The translations under genes and the position numbers were made by a program. This document shows, piece by piece, positions 33,395-45,734 of a DNA stretch of 64,000 bases. Every line of letters begins with the position of its first letter. The stretch's first letter is position 1. Source of the DNA: Seminavis robusta (taxonomy: Eukaryota; Bacillariophyta; Bacillariophyceae; Naviculales; Naviculaceae). The notes under the pieces are model-generated. The model ran no database searches. It had not been told where the DNA came from and saw nothing but the letters and a program-made list of their open reading frames with translations. The stretch is taken from contig CAICTM010000164.1 in assembly GCA_903772945.1 (NCBI GenBank), positions 39,228 through 103,227 of the forward strand, written 5' to 3'.

Positions 33395-36300
33395 TTGATT
33401 TGTACCTATCTACAAATGGTTTGGTATCGTTGTGATTACTGTGATGATTGGTTTAAGAACCAGAGAGCTCTATCAAGTCACACACAAGCCTATCAACCTT
33501 GTATTGAGGCACGGAACAGAGTGCCAGGCATTGACACTGGACTAACAAGAAGGCTTAGTAGATCCAGGGCTAGGGCTGCAGATCTAGGTGCTACTGACAC
33601 TGGGAGGCCCGCAAGGGCACCAACACCAACAACAGAGGAACAGGAAGATGAAGAATTCAGTTAGGACATTCCACAAGAGATGCAAGAGGAAGATGATCCA
33701 ATGGAATGGGACCCCGTGAATGTTGATCGTACTGGTTCTGAAGATGAGGACGAGGACGACGAAGATGAGGATGACGACGAGGATGATAGAAAACAGGCAG
33801 CGGATGCACAAATTGGCAACCAAAGTGACGGTATTAGGGAAGGCAGAGAAGAGGTAGATGCGGAGGACGAGGATCAGGAAGCCACAGATGAGGATTCGGA
33901 TGAAACTGACAGTGATGAGGAATCCAGTACTGAAGGATCCGTGGCCACAATCATACAAAACAACAGCCAGGACAAGCAAACAAGGATCAAGAGACCTCCT
34001 GACAACAGAAATATCAAGCAATTCAGACAGTACTGTGAGAAGAGTCGGCGTAGCAACATCCCACTGAATGCAAAGCAGGCAAGGGGCGTCAGGCTGATGG
34101 ATATCTTACGAAAGAACAAGACACCTCTGACTGCCTATGATGATATTCTTGGCTGGCACCTAGAGGAAACTGGTAAGCAAGTTGGAGATGAGCCAATCGG
34201 TGAGGTGCCAGACTACCTCAGCCGCAAAGCATTGATGAGCTTCCTCACGAAACGGTACAACATGACCGACGAGTTTCCTTTTGAAAAGGAGATAACGCTT
34301 CCTCATTGTGGTGCAAAGATCAAGGTTGTGTGCCTGGAGGCTCGCAATTGTGTGTGGCAGTTGCATGCTGATCCACGTCTTACGGATGATGATTTCTGCT
34401 TCTTTGACAATGATCCGTTAGCTCCACCACCCAAAACGACAACCAAAGTGGGGCACTTGAATACTGGTGAGGCATACAGAAATGCATACTTCGAATACAT
34501 CAAGAATCCAGAGAAACAGATGGGAATTGGCATCCGATGGTACATCGATGGAGCAGTGACTGTCCAGTTTAACAACCTATCGGTCACAGCATTGAAGATG
34601 ACGGTGTCCTGTTTCACGCTTGATTATCGAAAGAAAGATCATGCCTGGGCAATTCTTGGGTTTGTGGTCAACTATTCTGCCGGCAAAACCAAAGGCAAGA
34701 AGATGTATGGAGACACACAGCATGACCAAGCAAAGGAGGACCTGATGAATTATGAGAGATTTGTCGCAAATCAGGAAGACAAAAAGGTTGACAAGGCACA
34801 GGATTTTCATACGCACCTGGCGGCCATACTGCATTCTTACCTACCGTTGGATGCAACTGGCATGGTCTGGGATCTCCATTACCGAGGAAAGCTTTACCGA
34901 AACCTCAAGCTAGTCTTCTGGACTCTCATGGTAAGGGCCGACACGGATGAGGCAGAGAAGCATTGTGGGAAGTATAGGAGTCGGGCAGGGAATGTGAAGC
35001 ATTTGTGTCGGTACTGTCACTGTCCCAATGAAGAAACTGATGATCCACTTGCTGATTATGAGGCCAAAACAGTGACAGAGATTAGCAACTTGATCAAGGA
35101 CAAGGACAAGGACAAGGACAAGGACAAGGACAAGGACAAGGACAAGGACAAGGACAAGGACAAGGAAGGTCTGCAAGACATCTCCCAGCAATTCATTGAA
35201 AACGCATGGTACGAGCTTCGGTTCCATCCAACTGATGATACCGGTATCCACGGTGCATGCCCTTTCTGAAATGCTCCATGCGATCCTCTTGGGTATCTTC
35301 TGTATGTGAGAGAAGCATTCATTGGCCCAGATTGGCCCAAGCTCAATTGGAGTCAAAGAGATCGATGCTTTGGCTCAGCAATATGGCAAACTCTTCAATA
35401 AGAATTCCGAACGAGATCTTCCCAACTGTAAGTTCTCCCATAGAATCAATCAAAAGAAGAAGCTGATGGCCATGAAGTACCATGGCATTTTGCTACTGAT
35501 TGCTACCGTATTGCGATCCACCAAGGGTATCGAAATCCTGAAGAAAAGCGAATATTTTGCGACACCACAGCTCCGAAAGGATTGGCTCCGTCTGGTGGAA
35601 TTGCTGCTGGAATGGGAATAAGCTTTTCTGAATCAACGGGAGATGGACATTCACATTGTGAAGCGTTTGGAGAAGAAGAATCACTTCATTATGTACCTGA
35701 TTAAGAAGATTTTGAGGCGAGTAGACAAACTGGGTATTAGAATGATGAAGTTCCACGCGATAATGCACATGGCAAGGGATATCCTTTTGTATGGTGTACC
35801 TCAGGAACACGACACCGGTTCAAACGAAAGTGGTCACAAAATCACCAAGTGGCAGCCAAACTCACCCAGAAGAACATCGCCACATTTGAAATACAAACAG
35901 CGACAAGGTTGATTGAGTTTCTCATCATCCACTGGGCAATGGCCGAGCTGAATGGTAGCGAATTGTGGGAGTACTATGGTGATTTTGATCCATTGCATGC
36001 GGATGATGATGGTTCCTTTGTTGTGGAAGAGGACAATGAATCTCAGGAATCGACAACGCCTATCATGGGAAACAGGGATGGAACCGATAGCGACAAGGAT
36101 GGAAGCGATAGCGACAAGGATGCAACTGATAGCAATAAGGATGCAACCGATAGCGACAAGGACGATGGAACCAACAGAGAGGATGAACAAGAAGAGGAGG
36201 AGGACCGTATCTCTACCGGTGGCACCAAACTGGAAGTGTATTGGATGAGTGTTGGCCCCGAAGACGATGACTGGGATCCTGTCATGGCTTTTAAGGCAAA

Positions 36301-36430
36301 GACAAAGAAGATGGAGAGGAGTCCTGACTTGGCATGCATCAGGTACTACAGTGCAGACATAGTTGATTTCCTTCTTGCACTGCAGGAAAAGCTGGAAGAT
36401 TTCTTGGGTATCCCGGACGATAACTTTTAG
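33395..36430 (+). pseudogene. decayed CxC/Plavaka-like DDE transposase gene
   Basis: The N-terminus has a zinc-finger pattern (WYRCDYCDDWFKNQRALSSH) and an acidic linker. An in-frame TAG at 33662-33664 interrupts the gene. The long central frame (to 35269) includes WYIDGAVTVQFNNLSVTALK, HAWAILGFV, AEKHCGKYRSRAGNVKHLCR and YCHCPNEETDDPLADYE, the signature of a transposase family common in diatoms and oomycetes. It breaks just after GIHGACPF by one extra base (35264-35266). EMLHAILLGIF, IDALAQQYGKLF and LLLIATVLRSTKG continue in another frame, a TAA interrupts at about 35620, and one more shift near 35845 leads into VAAKLTQKNI...FLIIHWAMAEL. The last codons and stop (DNF, TAG) come from the repeat starting at 36418. 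The family name is my best fit; the decay is certain. Confidence 0.78.
35094..35166 (+). repeat. (AAGGAC)n hexamer repeat
   Basis: About twelve units encode alternating Lys-Asp within the transposase relic. In intact relatives this position is a short linker, so it is a local slippage expansion. Confidence 0.85.
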
Positions 36431-36679
36431 GAGCGAGAGCTCTGGATCCCGTCAGAGATAGCTCCAACAGCTATGCTGGCCTACAGCTCCAGCACCCGAA
36501 GCTGGCTTATCTCCAGCAAAGCAGCAGGAAAGGATCGTCCTTTCTACCATAGTTAAGAAAATAGTACGAAAGATTGAGACCGATCCTGATTAGCTTGTAG
36601 CCCCTTTGATACCGCAGCAGTTGATACCAATCCTGTTGAGGCCGGGCAGAAGCAGTAGGAGGTAGCAGATAGTACTGTT
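36418..36679 (+). repeat. 262-bp repeat, left part of the 52-bp-TIR MITE
   Basis: Nearly identical to 40452-40713, starting CGATAACTTTTAGGAGCGAG and ending AGATAGTACTGTT. After that the two diverge: this copy lacks the right-hand inverted repeat. It abuts the transposase relic and supplies its stop codon (TAG at 36428-36430). Together with 40452-40713 it forms a pair of direct repeats around 3.77 kb. Confidence 0.85.
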
Positions 36680-38293
36680 CCCAGACTGCCACTGCACGAT
36701 TGAATAACGAAGGCCCCCAGCTCCTGAGGAGAGCTGGCCCAAAGGGTCCAGCAGAGAGCTCTGCTGGCCCTCCTGTCTGACTGACAGGGCCAAGTCCTTG
36801 GTCTGGTGCCTACTGGAGGTGTTGGAACACTCCTGAGGCACGACAAGGCTCCCTGAACTGCCTGACTACCGCTGTCCCTGAGGAAGGGTTTCAGCGAGGT
36901 CCAGTCCACTACTTCAGTATTGGAACTGATCCTTCTAGAAACTTATTGGATTAACAGTCAGCATAGATTTGCAGGCAGTCCTTAAGGGAAGAAGAGACCT
37001 CCTTGACGAGCAAAGGATCTCTTCGAATTACACTACAATATATTGGTTTACAGTTGATTTCATTGGAATTTGGCGCCGATTTCAAGCCTACTTTTGAAGT
37101 CCTAAGTCAACAACCTTCTGATCGATTTTGATAGTTCCAGCCACCACCACAGTGACAGGAACGTTCTTGTTGGCCACCTACCATCTACAAAGCCAACACC
37201 ATCATCATTGTCATCTAGAAGGAACTACACAAACAACCTCATTGACACGACGCCATTGACTCCACTTGAGGTAGTCCACTCGAAAGAAGAAGAAGAAGAA
37301 GTAGTACTGGTCCCGGTACGGACGGCTATCGAACACTTCGAGTGAACTCGAGACTTATTGATTTTGCACCTATCCTGGCAACTGAGACGAAGTCTTTTAC
37401 GTCCCAAGGAATCCGTGAGGCAACCACGGCTTATTGCGTTGAACGTGGCTTATCTCTTTTTGAATACGGGCATATTGCCTGGCAGTCCTGCAGCGAATTA
37501 CGTGATTTATTGCTCTGTACACGGCATATATCCTCAGGATCGCCGTGCAGTTTCCGAGTGTCACGAGTGTCCGTCCTAAACTGTTTCACGATTTCACGGA
37601 ACGTTGAAGAACAAGGCCATCAGCCAATCAAAATGTCCGTGCAGTTTCGTTACTTATCCGACGTGCACTGAGTCAGGTTTGCACAACCAACTGGTTCTTT
37701 TGCGATCCTGGATCTTTTGAGACTTATACGTTCGAAGTTCCCCGTACCGAAAGCAGGCTCAGCCTCGGTAACCTGGTTGCGCTCACAATTTAAGGTGTTT
37801 ACACCGTCGAGTCATTGAAAATCGCGATCTCCCGTACGGATTGATCGGAGCGATAAACCTACCCAAGAGAGTACCTCGGAGCGACAACGAGGCACCCAAG
37901 AGGTCAATTCGCTTGGCTGAAAGTGGTACCACTGTCACCGCCACCCTTCAATTGGTCAGTGGGTATCTCACCTTGAATTTTAGGAGCTTTTGTGGGGAAA
38001 TTCATTGATCCCAGTAAGCTAGCTTCCAGTGAGGCAAAATCTCACAAATCCAAGCCAATTCCCAGCACCACGGCAATTCAGGAAGCAGGTTCCAGACCCT
38101 CTACACTGGCTACCTTATTCAACTACACCTAGATTGAATTTTCCAGGCCCATAGCAAGGTTCCTGGAGGTCATCTTTGTGGATTCCAGATTACAGTTGAG
38201 CCAGCCTTTATTGCACTGCAACAAGAGCTGAGATCCAGGGTTGCCACCAAGTACAGCCTACACCTCTTCCTGTGACAGACAACAAGAGGCACC
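36680..38293. other. non-coding, probably retroelement-derived
   Basis: No coding ORF. A stretch near 37060-37085 (TTGGAATTTGGCGCCGATT) resembles a tRNA-type primer-binding site preceded by TTTCA, and 36677 begins TGTT, so 36677-37064 might be an LTR, but no second copy lies in the window. This is weak. Confidence 0.3.
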
Positions 38294-40015
38294 ATGTCTT
38301 TCTATGGTCTCTACAGCGATGTGAGCGACCCTTATGCACCTGGCTACTCCGAACGTTGGTGGCACCACGCCTACCCTGGGCCCCAAGTCCAAAGTAGCTA
38401 CACCGCCTGTGCCCGCCCCACACACAACGATGGAGCTGGCAACAGCAACCTAGCCTACTGCCACCGGCATCGAGACACACAGCCACCAGTGTCACCACCA
38501 GATGAATACAAATCCGTCTTTGACATTCTTGAGAAGACACCGGCACCACCTGTGTCAACAGTGTCCCCACCAGACGCATACACATCACCCTTCGACATCC
38601 CTGAGAAGAGGCCGGCACCCATGGCCTACGGTAGGACCAACCACCAGCTGGGTGATGTGGAGATTTCAGAGCTGTCTCCCAACAGCTCCAGTTGTCACCC
38701 AGACCTCATCTATAACCCAGCCATGGAAGACATGCTGATCCGCTTTCAACAGCAACAGGTCACCGTTGCTCGACAACTCAACCTCATGAGAGCTTATCAC
38801 GAATCATTCAAGCAAGACATGAGAGCTGACCACGAAACCTTCAAACGAAAGATGGAAGCTCAGTTCATCGCCCTGAAGGACCAACTGACAGCTCAACTGG
38901 ACGCCTTGGTCATGGTAGCTGCTAGGCCACCTATCACAGCGCCTACACCTGCTTTGACACCATCAGTTCATGGGGAGACCAATGCCACTCCACTGCCAGC
39001 CATGGGCAGTGCTGATGGCGTCCACAAGCCGACTGGTGACAGCGCTATTGGTACCCAACGGCTCCACAGCCCAAAGAAGCAGGAGCAGCGCCACAGGGCT
39101 ACTCGTTCCAAGCAAGATGCCACTGCCACCCAGCAACGACTGGATGCCATTACCATCCAGCAACGATTGACTGATGCCCTCTTGGCCACCAACCAGCTGT
39201 CCACCAATGTAGCCACGGCTCCATCTCCCACGCTAGCTTGTGGGGAGTTGCCTGTCACACGACCCCTGCGTGTCCCAGCCATGAGCCACCAGCTGCCCAA
39301 TGCCACACCCTTGAATGCCCTCGCTGGTGCCCATCCATCGTTGGATGATGGGGAGATTATCGAGCTTGCCAGCCCTAGTAGTCATCCAACCTCTGGGGAG
39401 ATCATGATGGCAAAACCTCCAGCCAGCAAGCAACCAGCTTCCAGAGCTGGTGCCAACAACATTCCAGTTGCACAACCAAACAGACCAAGTGTGGCTCCCA
39501 CTCAGCCAGCTCCCCAGCCAAGAGCATATGAGCAGACCCACACTGTGGTGACCCCCAAGCAACCTGCCCCAAGGCACAGAGCACACAAGGGTCCCACCAC
39601 AACCAACATTGGCAGGAGACCTAGTGGTCCATCACCCACAGTGACGCCCAAGGTTCCTAGCCTGGTTCCCACAGAACCACCAACCTATGGCACAGCCAGT
39701 GCCACAAGACTTGTGCCCAATGAGGTGACATTGTCTTCGGATACTAGGCCCAGTCTAGGTCCAACCATCACCAGTCCATTTGCCAGGAGGACCACCAAGC
39801 AGATACCCACTGCTCTTGGTGAAACCCATGGAGAGCAACCAAAGCAAGTATCTGCAACCAAGGCAGCTTTGGTGTCTCCTACACCGAAGCTGGCTGCCGT
39901 AGTGTCTCCTTCCCGGGAGCTGACTGTCATGGTGCTTCCTACCCCAAAGCTGGATGCCATGGCCACAGTACATGGCAATGGACCAATACCGGTGACGCCG
40001 TTGGATTTTCCTTAG
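38294..40015 (+). CDS. hypothetical P/T/A-rich protein, gag-like
   Basis: 573 residues from an ATG at 38294. The N-terminus is rich in Tyr/Trp/His (MSFYGLYSDVSDPYAPGY) and contains a duplicated unit (VSPPDEYKSVFDILEKTPAP, then VSPPDAYTSPFDIPEKRPAP). A short coiled coil follows (MEDMLIRFQQQQVTVARQLN to FIALKDQL, itself holding an ESFKQDMRADHETFKRKM duplication). The rest is low-complexity Pro/Thr/Ala/Ser with a TQQRLDAITIQQRL repeat. It sits between 262-bp direct repeats inside transposon debris. The composition and setting fit a retrotransposon gag or a domesticated derivative, but no zinc knuckle, protease or reverse transcriptase is present. Function unknown. Confidence 0.5.
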   Translation: MSFYGLYSDVSDPYAPGYSERWWHHAYPGPQVQSSYTACARPTHNDGAGNSNLAYCHRHRDTQPPVSPPDEYKSVFDILEKTPAPPVSTVSPPDAYTSPFDIPEKRPAPMAYGRTNHQLGDVEISELSPNSSSCHPDLIYNPAMEDMLIRFQQQQVTVARQLNLMRAYHESFKQDMRADHETFKRKMEAQFIALKDQLTAQLDALVMVAARPPITAPTPALTPSVHGETNATPLPAMGSADGVHKPTGDSAIGTQRLHSPKKQEQRHRATRSKQDATATQQRLDAITIQQRLTDALLATNQLSTNVATAPSPTLACGELPVTRPLRVPAMSHQLPNATPLNALAGAHPSLDDGEIIELASPSSHPTSGEIMMAKPPASKQPASRAGANNIPVAQPNRPSVAPTQPAPQPRAYEQTHTVVTPKQPAPRHRAHKGPTTTNIGRRPSGPSPTVTPKVPSLVPTEPPTYGTASATRLVPNEVTLSSDTRPSLGPTITSPFARRTTKQIPTALGETHGEQPKQVSATKAALVSPTPKLAAVVSPSRELTVMVLPTPKLDAMATVHGNGPIPVTPLDFP

Positions 40016-40451
40016 GGCGATTGATTCATGTTCCTGATCGATCGAGCCCAAGACCCACAGTCAAGGAACATGTCCGCGGGGCAAGAAGGCCGCTCCACTG
40101 AGAGCTTGCCACCGCTGAATTCGGCCTGTGGCAAAGCCACAATATTTGTCTACATATGAAGAAAACAAACAACAGCTATGATAGCAACCAGCACCGCCGA
40201 CACCTACCGAGTCTGGTCATGCTGATGAGCACGCAATCCCTTTGCGCCTACCTTTGGTCCAGCAACCGACCAACCATGCAAGTCCCTCCACTCGTGAGAT
40301 CTCCAATCTCACATTGTGTTCCACTAGCAGTCGATGCCGAGTGGCCCATGAATGTTCCGTTCATGGGGAGAGTATGTATTGTAGTTAGTTAGTAACTAAT
40401 CGTATATCGTGGCATTCCCATGAGAGCGGATCCATACGCACTCGTGGGGAG
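40016..40451. other. non-coding stretch before MITE
   Basis: No gene; includes an imperfect palindrome around CATGAATGTTCCGTTCATG (40347-40365). Confidence 0.35.
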
Positions 40452-40762
40452 CGATAACTTTTAGGAGCGAGAGCTCTGGATCCCGTCAGAGATAGCTCCA
40501 ACAGCTAGGCTGGCCTACAGCTCCAGCACCCACAGCTGGCTTATCTCCCAGCAAAGCAGCAAGAAAGGATCGTCCTTTCCATCATAGTTAAGAAAATAGT
40601 ACGAAAGATTGAGACCGATCCTGATTAGCTTGTAGCCCCTTTGATACCGCAGCAGTTGATACCAATCCTGTTGAGGCCGGGCAGAAGCAGTAGGAGGTAG
40701 CAGATAGTACTGTTGGAGCTATCTCTGACGGGATCCAGAGCTCTCGCTCCTAAAAGTTATCG
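40452..40762. mobile_element. 311-bp MITE with perfect 52-bp terminal inverted repeats
   Basis: The left end (40452-40503) starts CGATAACTTTTAGGAGCGAG; the right end (40711-40762) is its exact reverse complement over 52 bp. No clear target duplication is visible, so the superfamily is not assigned. The interior has no ORF. The first 262 bp recur at 36418-36679. Perfect arms suggest recent activity or homogenisation. Confidence 0.88.
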
Positions 40763-43344
40763 ACAGATACAACTAAGGACAACTACAAGTAGAGCCACAG
40801 CCATCTCACAGGAGTGTAAGAGCAGTGACATCACCAACCAAAGGATCCATCGAACCATCATCGACCGTGACACGTCCAGGTCCAGTGGAGCCCATCAAGT
40901 TGGAGCATCCACAACTACTACCGAATACTTCCTTACAAGTTTCCAAACTTCCAAGGGCTTCCAGCCCCAACTCAAAGTATCATTGTGGCAAGGAACTTCC
41001 TCCTAGTTCCAGCTACTACAACAGTTCTCCCAAGTGTTGCTATAGCCTGACTTCCCAGTCTCAGCTACGGCAACACCAAATGACGGTACCAAGTGTACCA
41101 AGTGACGGCACCAGTCACCACAAGTGACGACACCAGCAGTCACGAGTCTCACATGAGTATAAACACCCATGACAAGAGGAAACAATAACTCAACCATTTC
41201 CTCATTCCATCTTCAGACATCGAGACCATCCAAGAACTGGGTTCAGTCGAACCCAACAAGTCCGTGACTTCCAAGCTACATCATTTCCAGCTTCCATGCA
41301 CCTTCCAATAGGGCATCACTTCCCACAAGTCTACGACTTCCAGAAGCTTCAACCAGCTTCCATCTATGAAGGGCTTCCAGCCCCATCAAGTGTCAATGCA
41401 GCCGAATTTCCCGGTCTGCACCGCAGGTACACCTAGTGACGGTTTCATCCGACACCAGTCTTCCAGGAGTGGCATCACTCCCAGCAGGAGTGCCAGCCAC
41501 AAAGACTTTTCCGATGATGACAATGTCCGTATTGTCTCGTCTCCACCGCTCAGCTTCTCGCCACCAAGCGGGATGCCGAGCAACTACTTCCAAGGTTGGT
41601 TTTGGACTCATTGCAAGCCAGTCAACACGACGACGTGAGACTTGGATTACAAAGCCTTTACAAGGCAGGAGCCTGCTTACCCAAGCACAGATAGACACTT
41701 TGAGTGCTATCGATTCTCAGGAATCTTAGAGGAAAACCTCTAGTTCCATAGCAACCCCAAGATCCACCAATGTCCAAACCAACCAAGCCAGCTTTGGCTA
41801 CATCAAGTACAAATCCTGCCACAGCTAGCTCACAGGAGTATGCCAACAGTGATAGCAGGAGTGGTATTGATAAAGTTGTACCCACCAAAACCAAAGTCTC
41901 AAACCTTTTTCAACCTTCCTTTGAATTCTCCGATCGATCTATCCAGATTGACACACCAGATCGACTGACAAGAAACGATCATGCCAGATCGAATGACACG
42001 AAGCGATCGAATCACAAGCAGCGACCACGAGATCGATTCAGTTTGACTCTCGGGATCGACTCAGAAGATCCATCATGAGATTGCAAGTGCGACCACAGAA
42101 GCCTATCGAGGCAGAGCAAGCTTACTCAAGCAAGGGTAGCCACACACCAGTGCTACCGGGATATCTTCTGCAGAGGATTCCCACAGTTCCACAGGAACAG
42201 TTCCACCATGGAACCAGCTCAAAGCAAGCAACAGTTCGACGGAACGCCACAAGTTGCCAGCACCCATCTACAAGAGGTGCAAACCAAGGTCCACATCAAG
42301 CAAGCACACATTCATGTACAACAAGTCACAGCCATTCGATTCCAAAGAAGAGGAGGCCGTGATGAAGGAAGAAGCTTCCCCAGCTGGGAAGAAGAGGATT
42401 CCATTCCTCTGGAAAAGACAACAGCAGGACATCCAACACTTCTTGGACATCCAACAAGAAGAGACAGCTCACGTTCCATTCCAATGGACAACAAGCTGAC
42501 TCCAGATAGCTACCAAGCTATTGCACAGACTCATATGCTCACCTGATTTCCAAATCCAGTATCAAGCCTGAATGGATAGATGTTTCCACACATCATTGGC
42601 GATTGAGACCATGGCATATCGATGTTCAGTTCAGTCTACACCGCCAGTCAAGAGCACAGTTTGAGTCTATGAGAATGCAGCCGGAACTTCCTAGTTTCCA
42701 GCTACAGCAATACCAAGTGACCGGAACTTCCCAGTCCACGGTTCAACAAGTAATCGGAACTTCCCAGTTTCGAATACAGCAACATCAAGTGACGGCACCA
42801 ACCGCCACAGCAAGTCATACAGGAGTGGCAACACTCACAGGAGTGGTAGCCACAGTGGCTTTTCATGACGACACTGTCCACATGTCCACATTGACTGTGA
42901 CAGATTTGTCAGCACTGCTATGGATGACAAGCTTCTCGCCACCAAGCGGAATGCCGAGCAACCTAGCAAGTGGTCTCTCTCGACCAACAACTGTTCCTTA
43001 TGGAACAACCATCATTACATTAATTATTCGTTCCACGGTATCCTTTATGGAACCGTGCAGGAGTGTGTTGGAGGTTGTATTACAGACACATCAATACAAA
43101 TTATTCGTTTATCCCAATCTGGTTTAGAGGGGATATCTATATCAATTCTCTAGTTACATACATGGGGAGTTTAACTGATCTATATGGTCACCCCCTTCAC
43201 TATATCCTTTGAAGTTGAATCAATCCCAGAAAACATGGAGAAAGATCACTTCTTGGAAATAGCTTAACAGTAAAACCCTTTTGACCTTTACTAAGCTAGA
43301 GTGTTACTAGCAATCAACAAACGCCATTGGTACGAAAAGCAACT
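40763..43344. other. non-coding repetitive stretch
   Basis: Degenerate repeats of a CTTCCCAGT, CAGCTACAGCAA and CAAGTGACGG-like pattern recur at about 41010-41110, 41390-41440 and 42680-42800. A 22-bp-plus segment containing CTTCTCGCCACCAAGCGG occurs at 41558 and 42930 with related flanks (GATGCCGAGCAAC). ORFs are many but low-complexity. It looks like an old repeat array of transposon origin. Confidence 0.45.
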
Positions 43345-45716
43345 ATGAGCAAAAGAATTGAATGCAAGGATGAGCAAGATGAAGAGATGGATCCGCTCAA
43401 GCTTGTAGAGTTGTGCCAGAGAGCTCAAGTTTCTTCTGAGCAGTGTTTCCGAGAAGAGGATGAGTCCAAAGCCACGCCCAAAAAGATCGACCGGGAGCCA
43501 GAGACCACAACAGCTGAAATGGACAAAAATCAAAAACATGAAGAACCTTGCTTGGACAGAGTCAGCCTGAAGGATGCAAAGCACCAGGAAAGCAACTTTG
43601 ATGTGCTGAAAGTTGTGGAAGCCAGAGCAAGGGAGGGGGGCAGAGCCAGCCTGAAGGATGTAGAGCACCACGAAAGCAACTTTGATGTGCTGCAGGTTGT
43701 GGAAGCCAGGGCAAGGGAAGTAGACAGGACACACCAAACAAAGCACACAGATGAGACTGGTGGAGCAAACAGTCCCACTGAAGATGAGCTCACTCAATTA
43801 CCGCAGCAGACTCAAGCCAGCCATTCAGTTCGTCCTGGAGCCTATTCTGGTGCGCCAGGCGCGGGCCTACACCGCAATGCCACAATGCGTTTTTCTATTC
43901 TGGGGCGAGCGGGATTCTCTGCGCTGGGAATATATGACCTCCGCCCAGAGCGAAAACTTTGAATTGGCTGATACCAGCACACCACAAAAAGACAGCATAC
44001 GACTGTCTGTTGCCACCCCAGTGGAAGAGACTTCCACAATGAACCTACAAACAGCACAAGAACTGGGAGATATCAGAGAGCAAGATGCACATGACACAGA
44101 AGTCAGAAGACGCAAAGAAGATCAAAGCAACACTGAAATTTGTAGTACCATGGTTGTTCTCTTGATTGTATTCCTTATCCCCAGGGAAGGACACACGACT
44201 GTGGCTCCTATGGACTATGCCACTACAGTGCCAACCATGGCCCCAACATCACTGGAATCATTCCTTTTATCGTTGCTCCCAAATCACACCATGAGGGAAA
44301 TCGAAGACAAGAATTCGGCGCAATACACAGCCTTTGAATGGCTTATAGAAGATCCATTTGTCTATGACTATCCAGATTGGCGGATTCTTCAAAGGCACGC
44401 TCTGATGACAATTTTCTATGCGACTGCAGGCCCAACTCAATGGAGCAACAACAAAGGATGGGGAAGCTATGATCTACATGAATGTGCTTGGTTTCAAAAT
44501 CAAGAATTTGCTCTCAAGTCATTCGTAGGAAAGCTATACCCAGGCTTCCTAAGAGGCTTCTTGGAGCCTCTACCTGACAGCCAATGTGACAAGCAAGGGC
44601 TCTATCAACATTTGTGGTTGGATCAGAACCACCTTGTTGGTTCTCTGCCAGAAGAACTTTACAGCTTGACCTCACTCAAAACTCTTTCTGCTGGTCTGAA
44701 TCCTCTGTATGGCTCATTGTCTAGCTATATTGGACAGCTTACAGAGTTGCAGGGGCTTGTCATTTTCACGACTGGGCTGTCTGGATCCATACCAAAGGAA
44801 ATCAGCAAGTTGTCATCCTTAGAATTCATTGGGCTGAATGGCAACAAGCTGGGAGGGTCCATTCCAGATGAACTTTGGCAACTAAGCAATCTGAACACCC
44901 TTGCTCTTGGTGTTAATGAGAAGTTACAAGGAACCATTCCATCAAGTACTGGCAATCTCTCAAATCTGAGGTGGCTTTTGATGGACGATTGTGATATCTC
45001 TGGTAAGTCTCGTGTGGTCTCGTGTTTAAATGCCCCACCAAGGATGTTCTCTTTACATGCTTCTTTCTTTATTCCAAGGTTCTATTCCTACAGAGCTTGG
45101 CCAGGCTAGATCTCTAGAATGGCTGGTTATGTTGGGGAATCAACTTTCTGGGACTATCTCCTTTGAGCTTGGAGAACTCTCAAAGCTTGAGATTCTCTCT
45201 TTGTCATTCAATCTTCTCCAGGGGACACTGCCCAGTCAACTCGGTCTTCTTACTTCATCCTATCGGTTGAACCTGCGCTACAATTTCTTCACCGGCACTC
45301 TCCCATCTGAGCTGGGGCTCCCTCCACTGCAACGGCTAGGCCTTGAGTCAAACCAGCTTTCTGGTACAATTCCCAGTGCTTTCTCTAGCCTTTCCAATTT
45401 GGAGTATATGGCCCTTGGCAGCAACCGTTTCACTGGTGAAATCCCTTCCGAGTTTGGGATTCTGACATCTCTGGGTCAGCTTAGCATGGAAAACAATCTC
45501 CTGCATGGAACTGTTCCAGTGGAATTGGCTTCCTTGCAGGAATCACTGTACAGCTTTCGGATTGAGGGCAACAGCTTGCTTTCTGGTGTGATCCCAGAAC
45601 CTCTTTGTACTGTCAATGGCACATGCATTGGCGATGGCTTGGAATCTTGTGAGGGGTCTTCTGGATCATCGTTTGACTGCACTGAGTTGTTGTGTGGGTG
45701 TGGCTGTCCCTGCTGA
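43345..45716 (+). pseudogene. LRR membrane protein, copy A (frameshifted)
   Basis: The ATG at 43345 starts the family N-terminus (DEEMDPLKLVELCQRA), two HQESNFDVLKVVEARARE units and RPGAYSGAPG...LGRAGFS. The frame is then lost at about 43905-43935 and resumes one frame over at MTSAQSENFE. A second disturbance at about 44115-44165 spoils the membrane helix: the family's KATLKFVVPW reads in another frame and ends at a TGA, while the long frame gives only a short hydrophobic STMVVLLIVFLIP. Downstream, the cap and LRRs are open, with an intron at 45003-45078 (donor GTAAGT), and finish at CGCGCPC and a stop. Intact relatives have a cytoplasmic N-terminus, one membrane span and C-terminal extracellular LRRs. 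Their function is unknown; recognition or adhesion is inferred. Confidence 0.78.
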
Positions 45717-45734
45717 GTTTCCCTATCTTCCCTT

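Noticed and set aside
36677-37085. possible LTR (TGTT...TTTCA) followed by a primer-binding-like site
   Set aside because: No second LTR or polymerase genes in the window; kept only as a weak remark.
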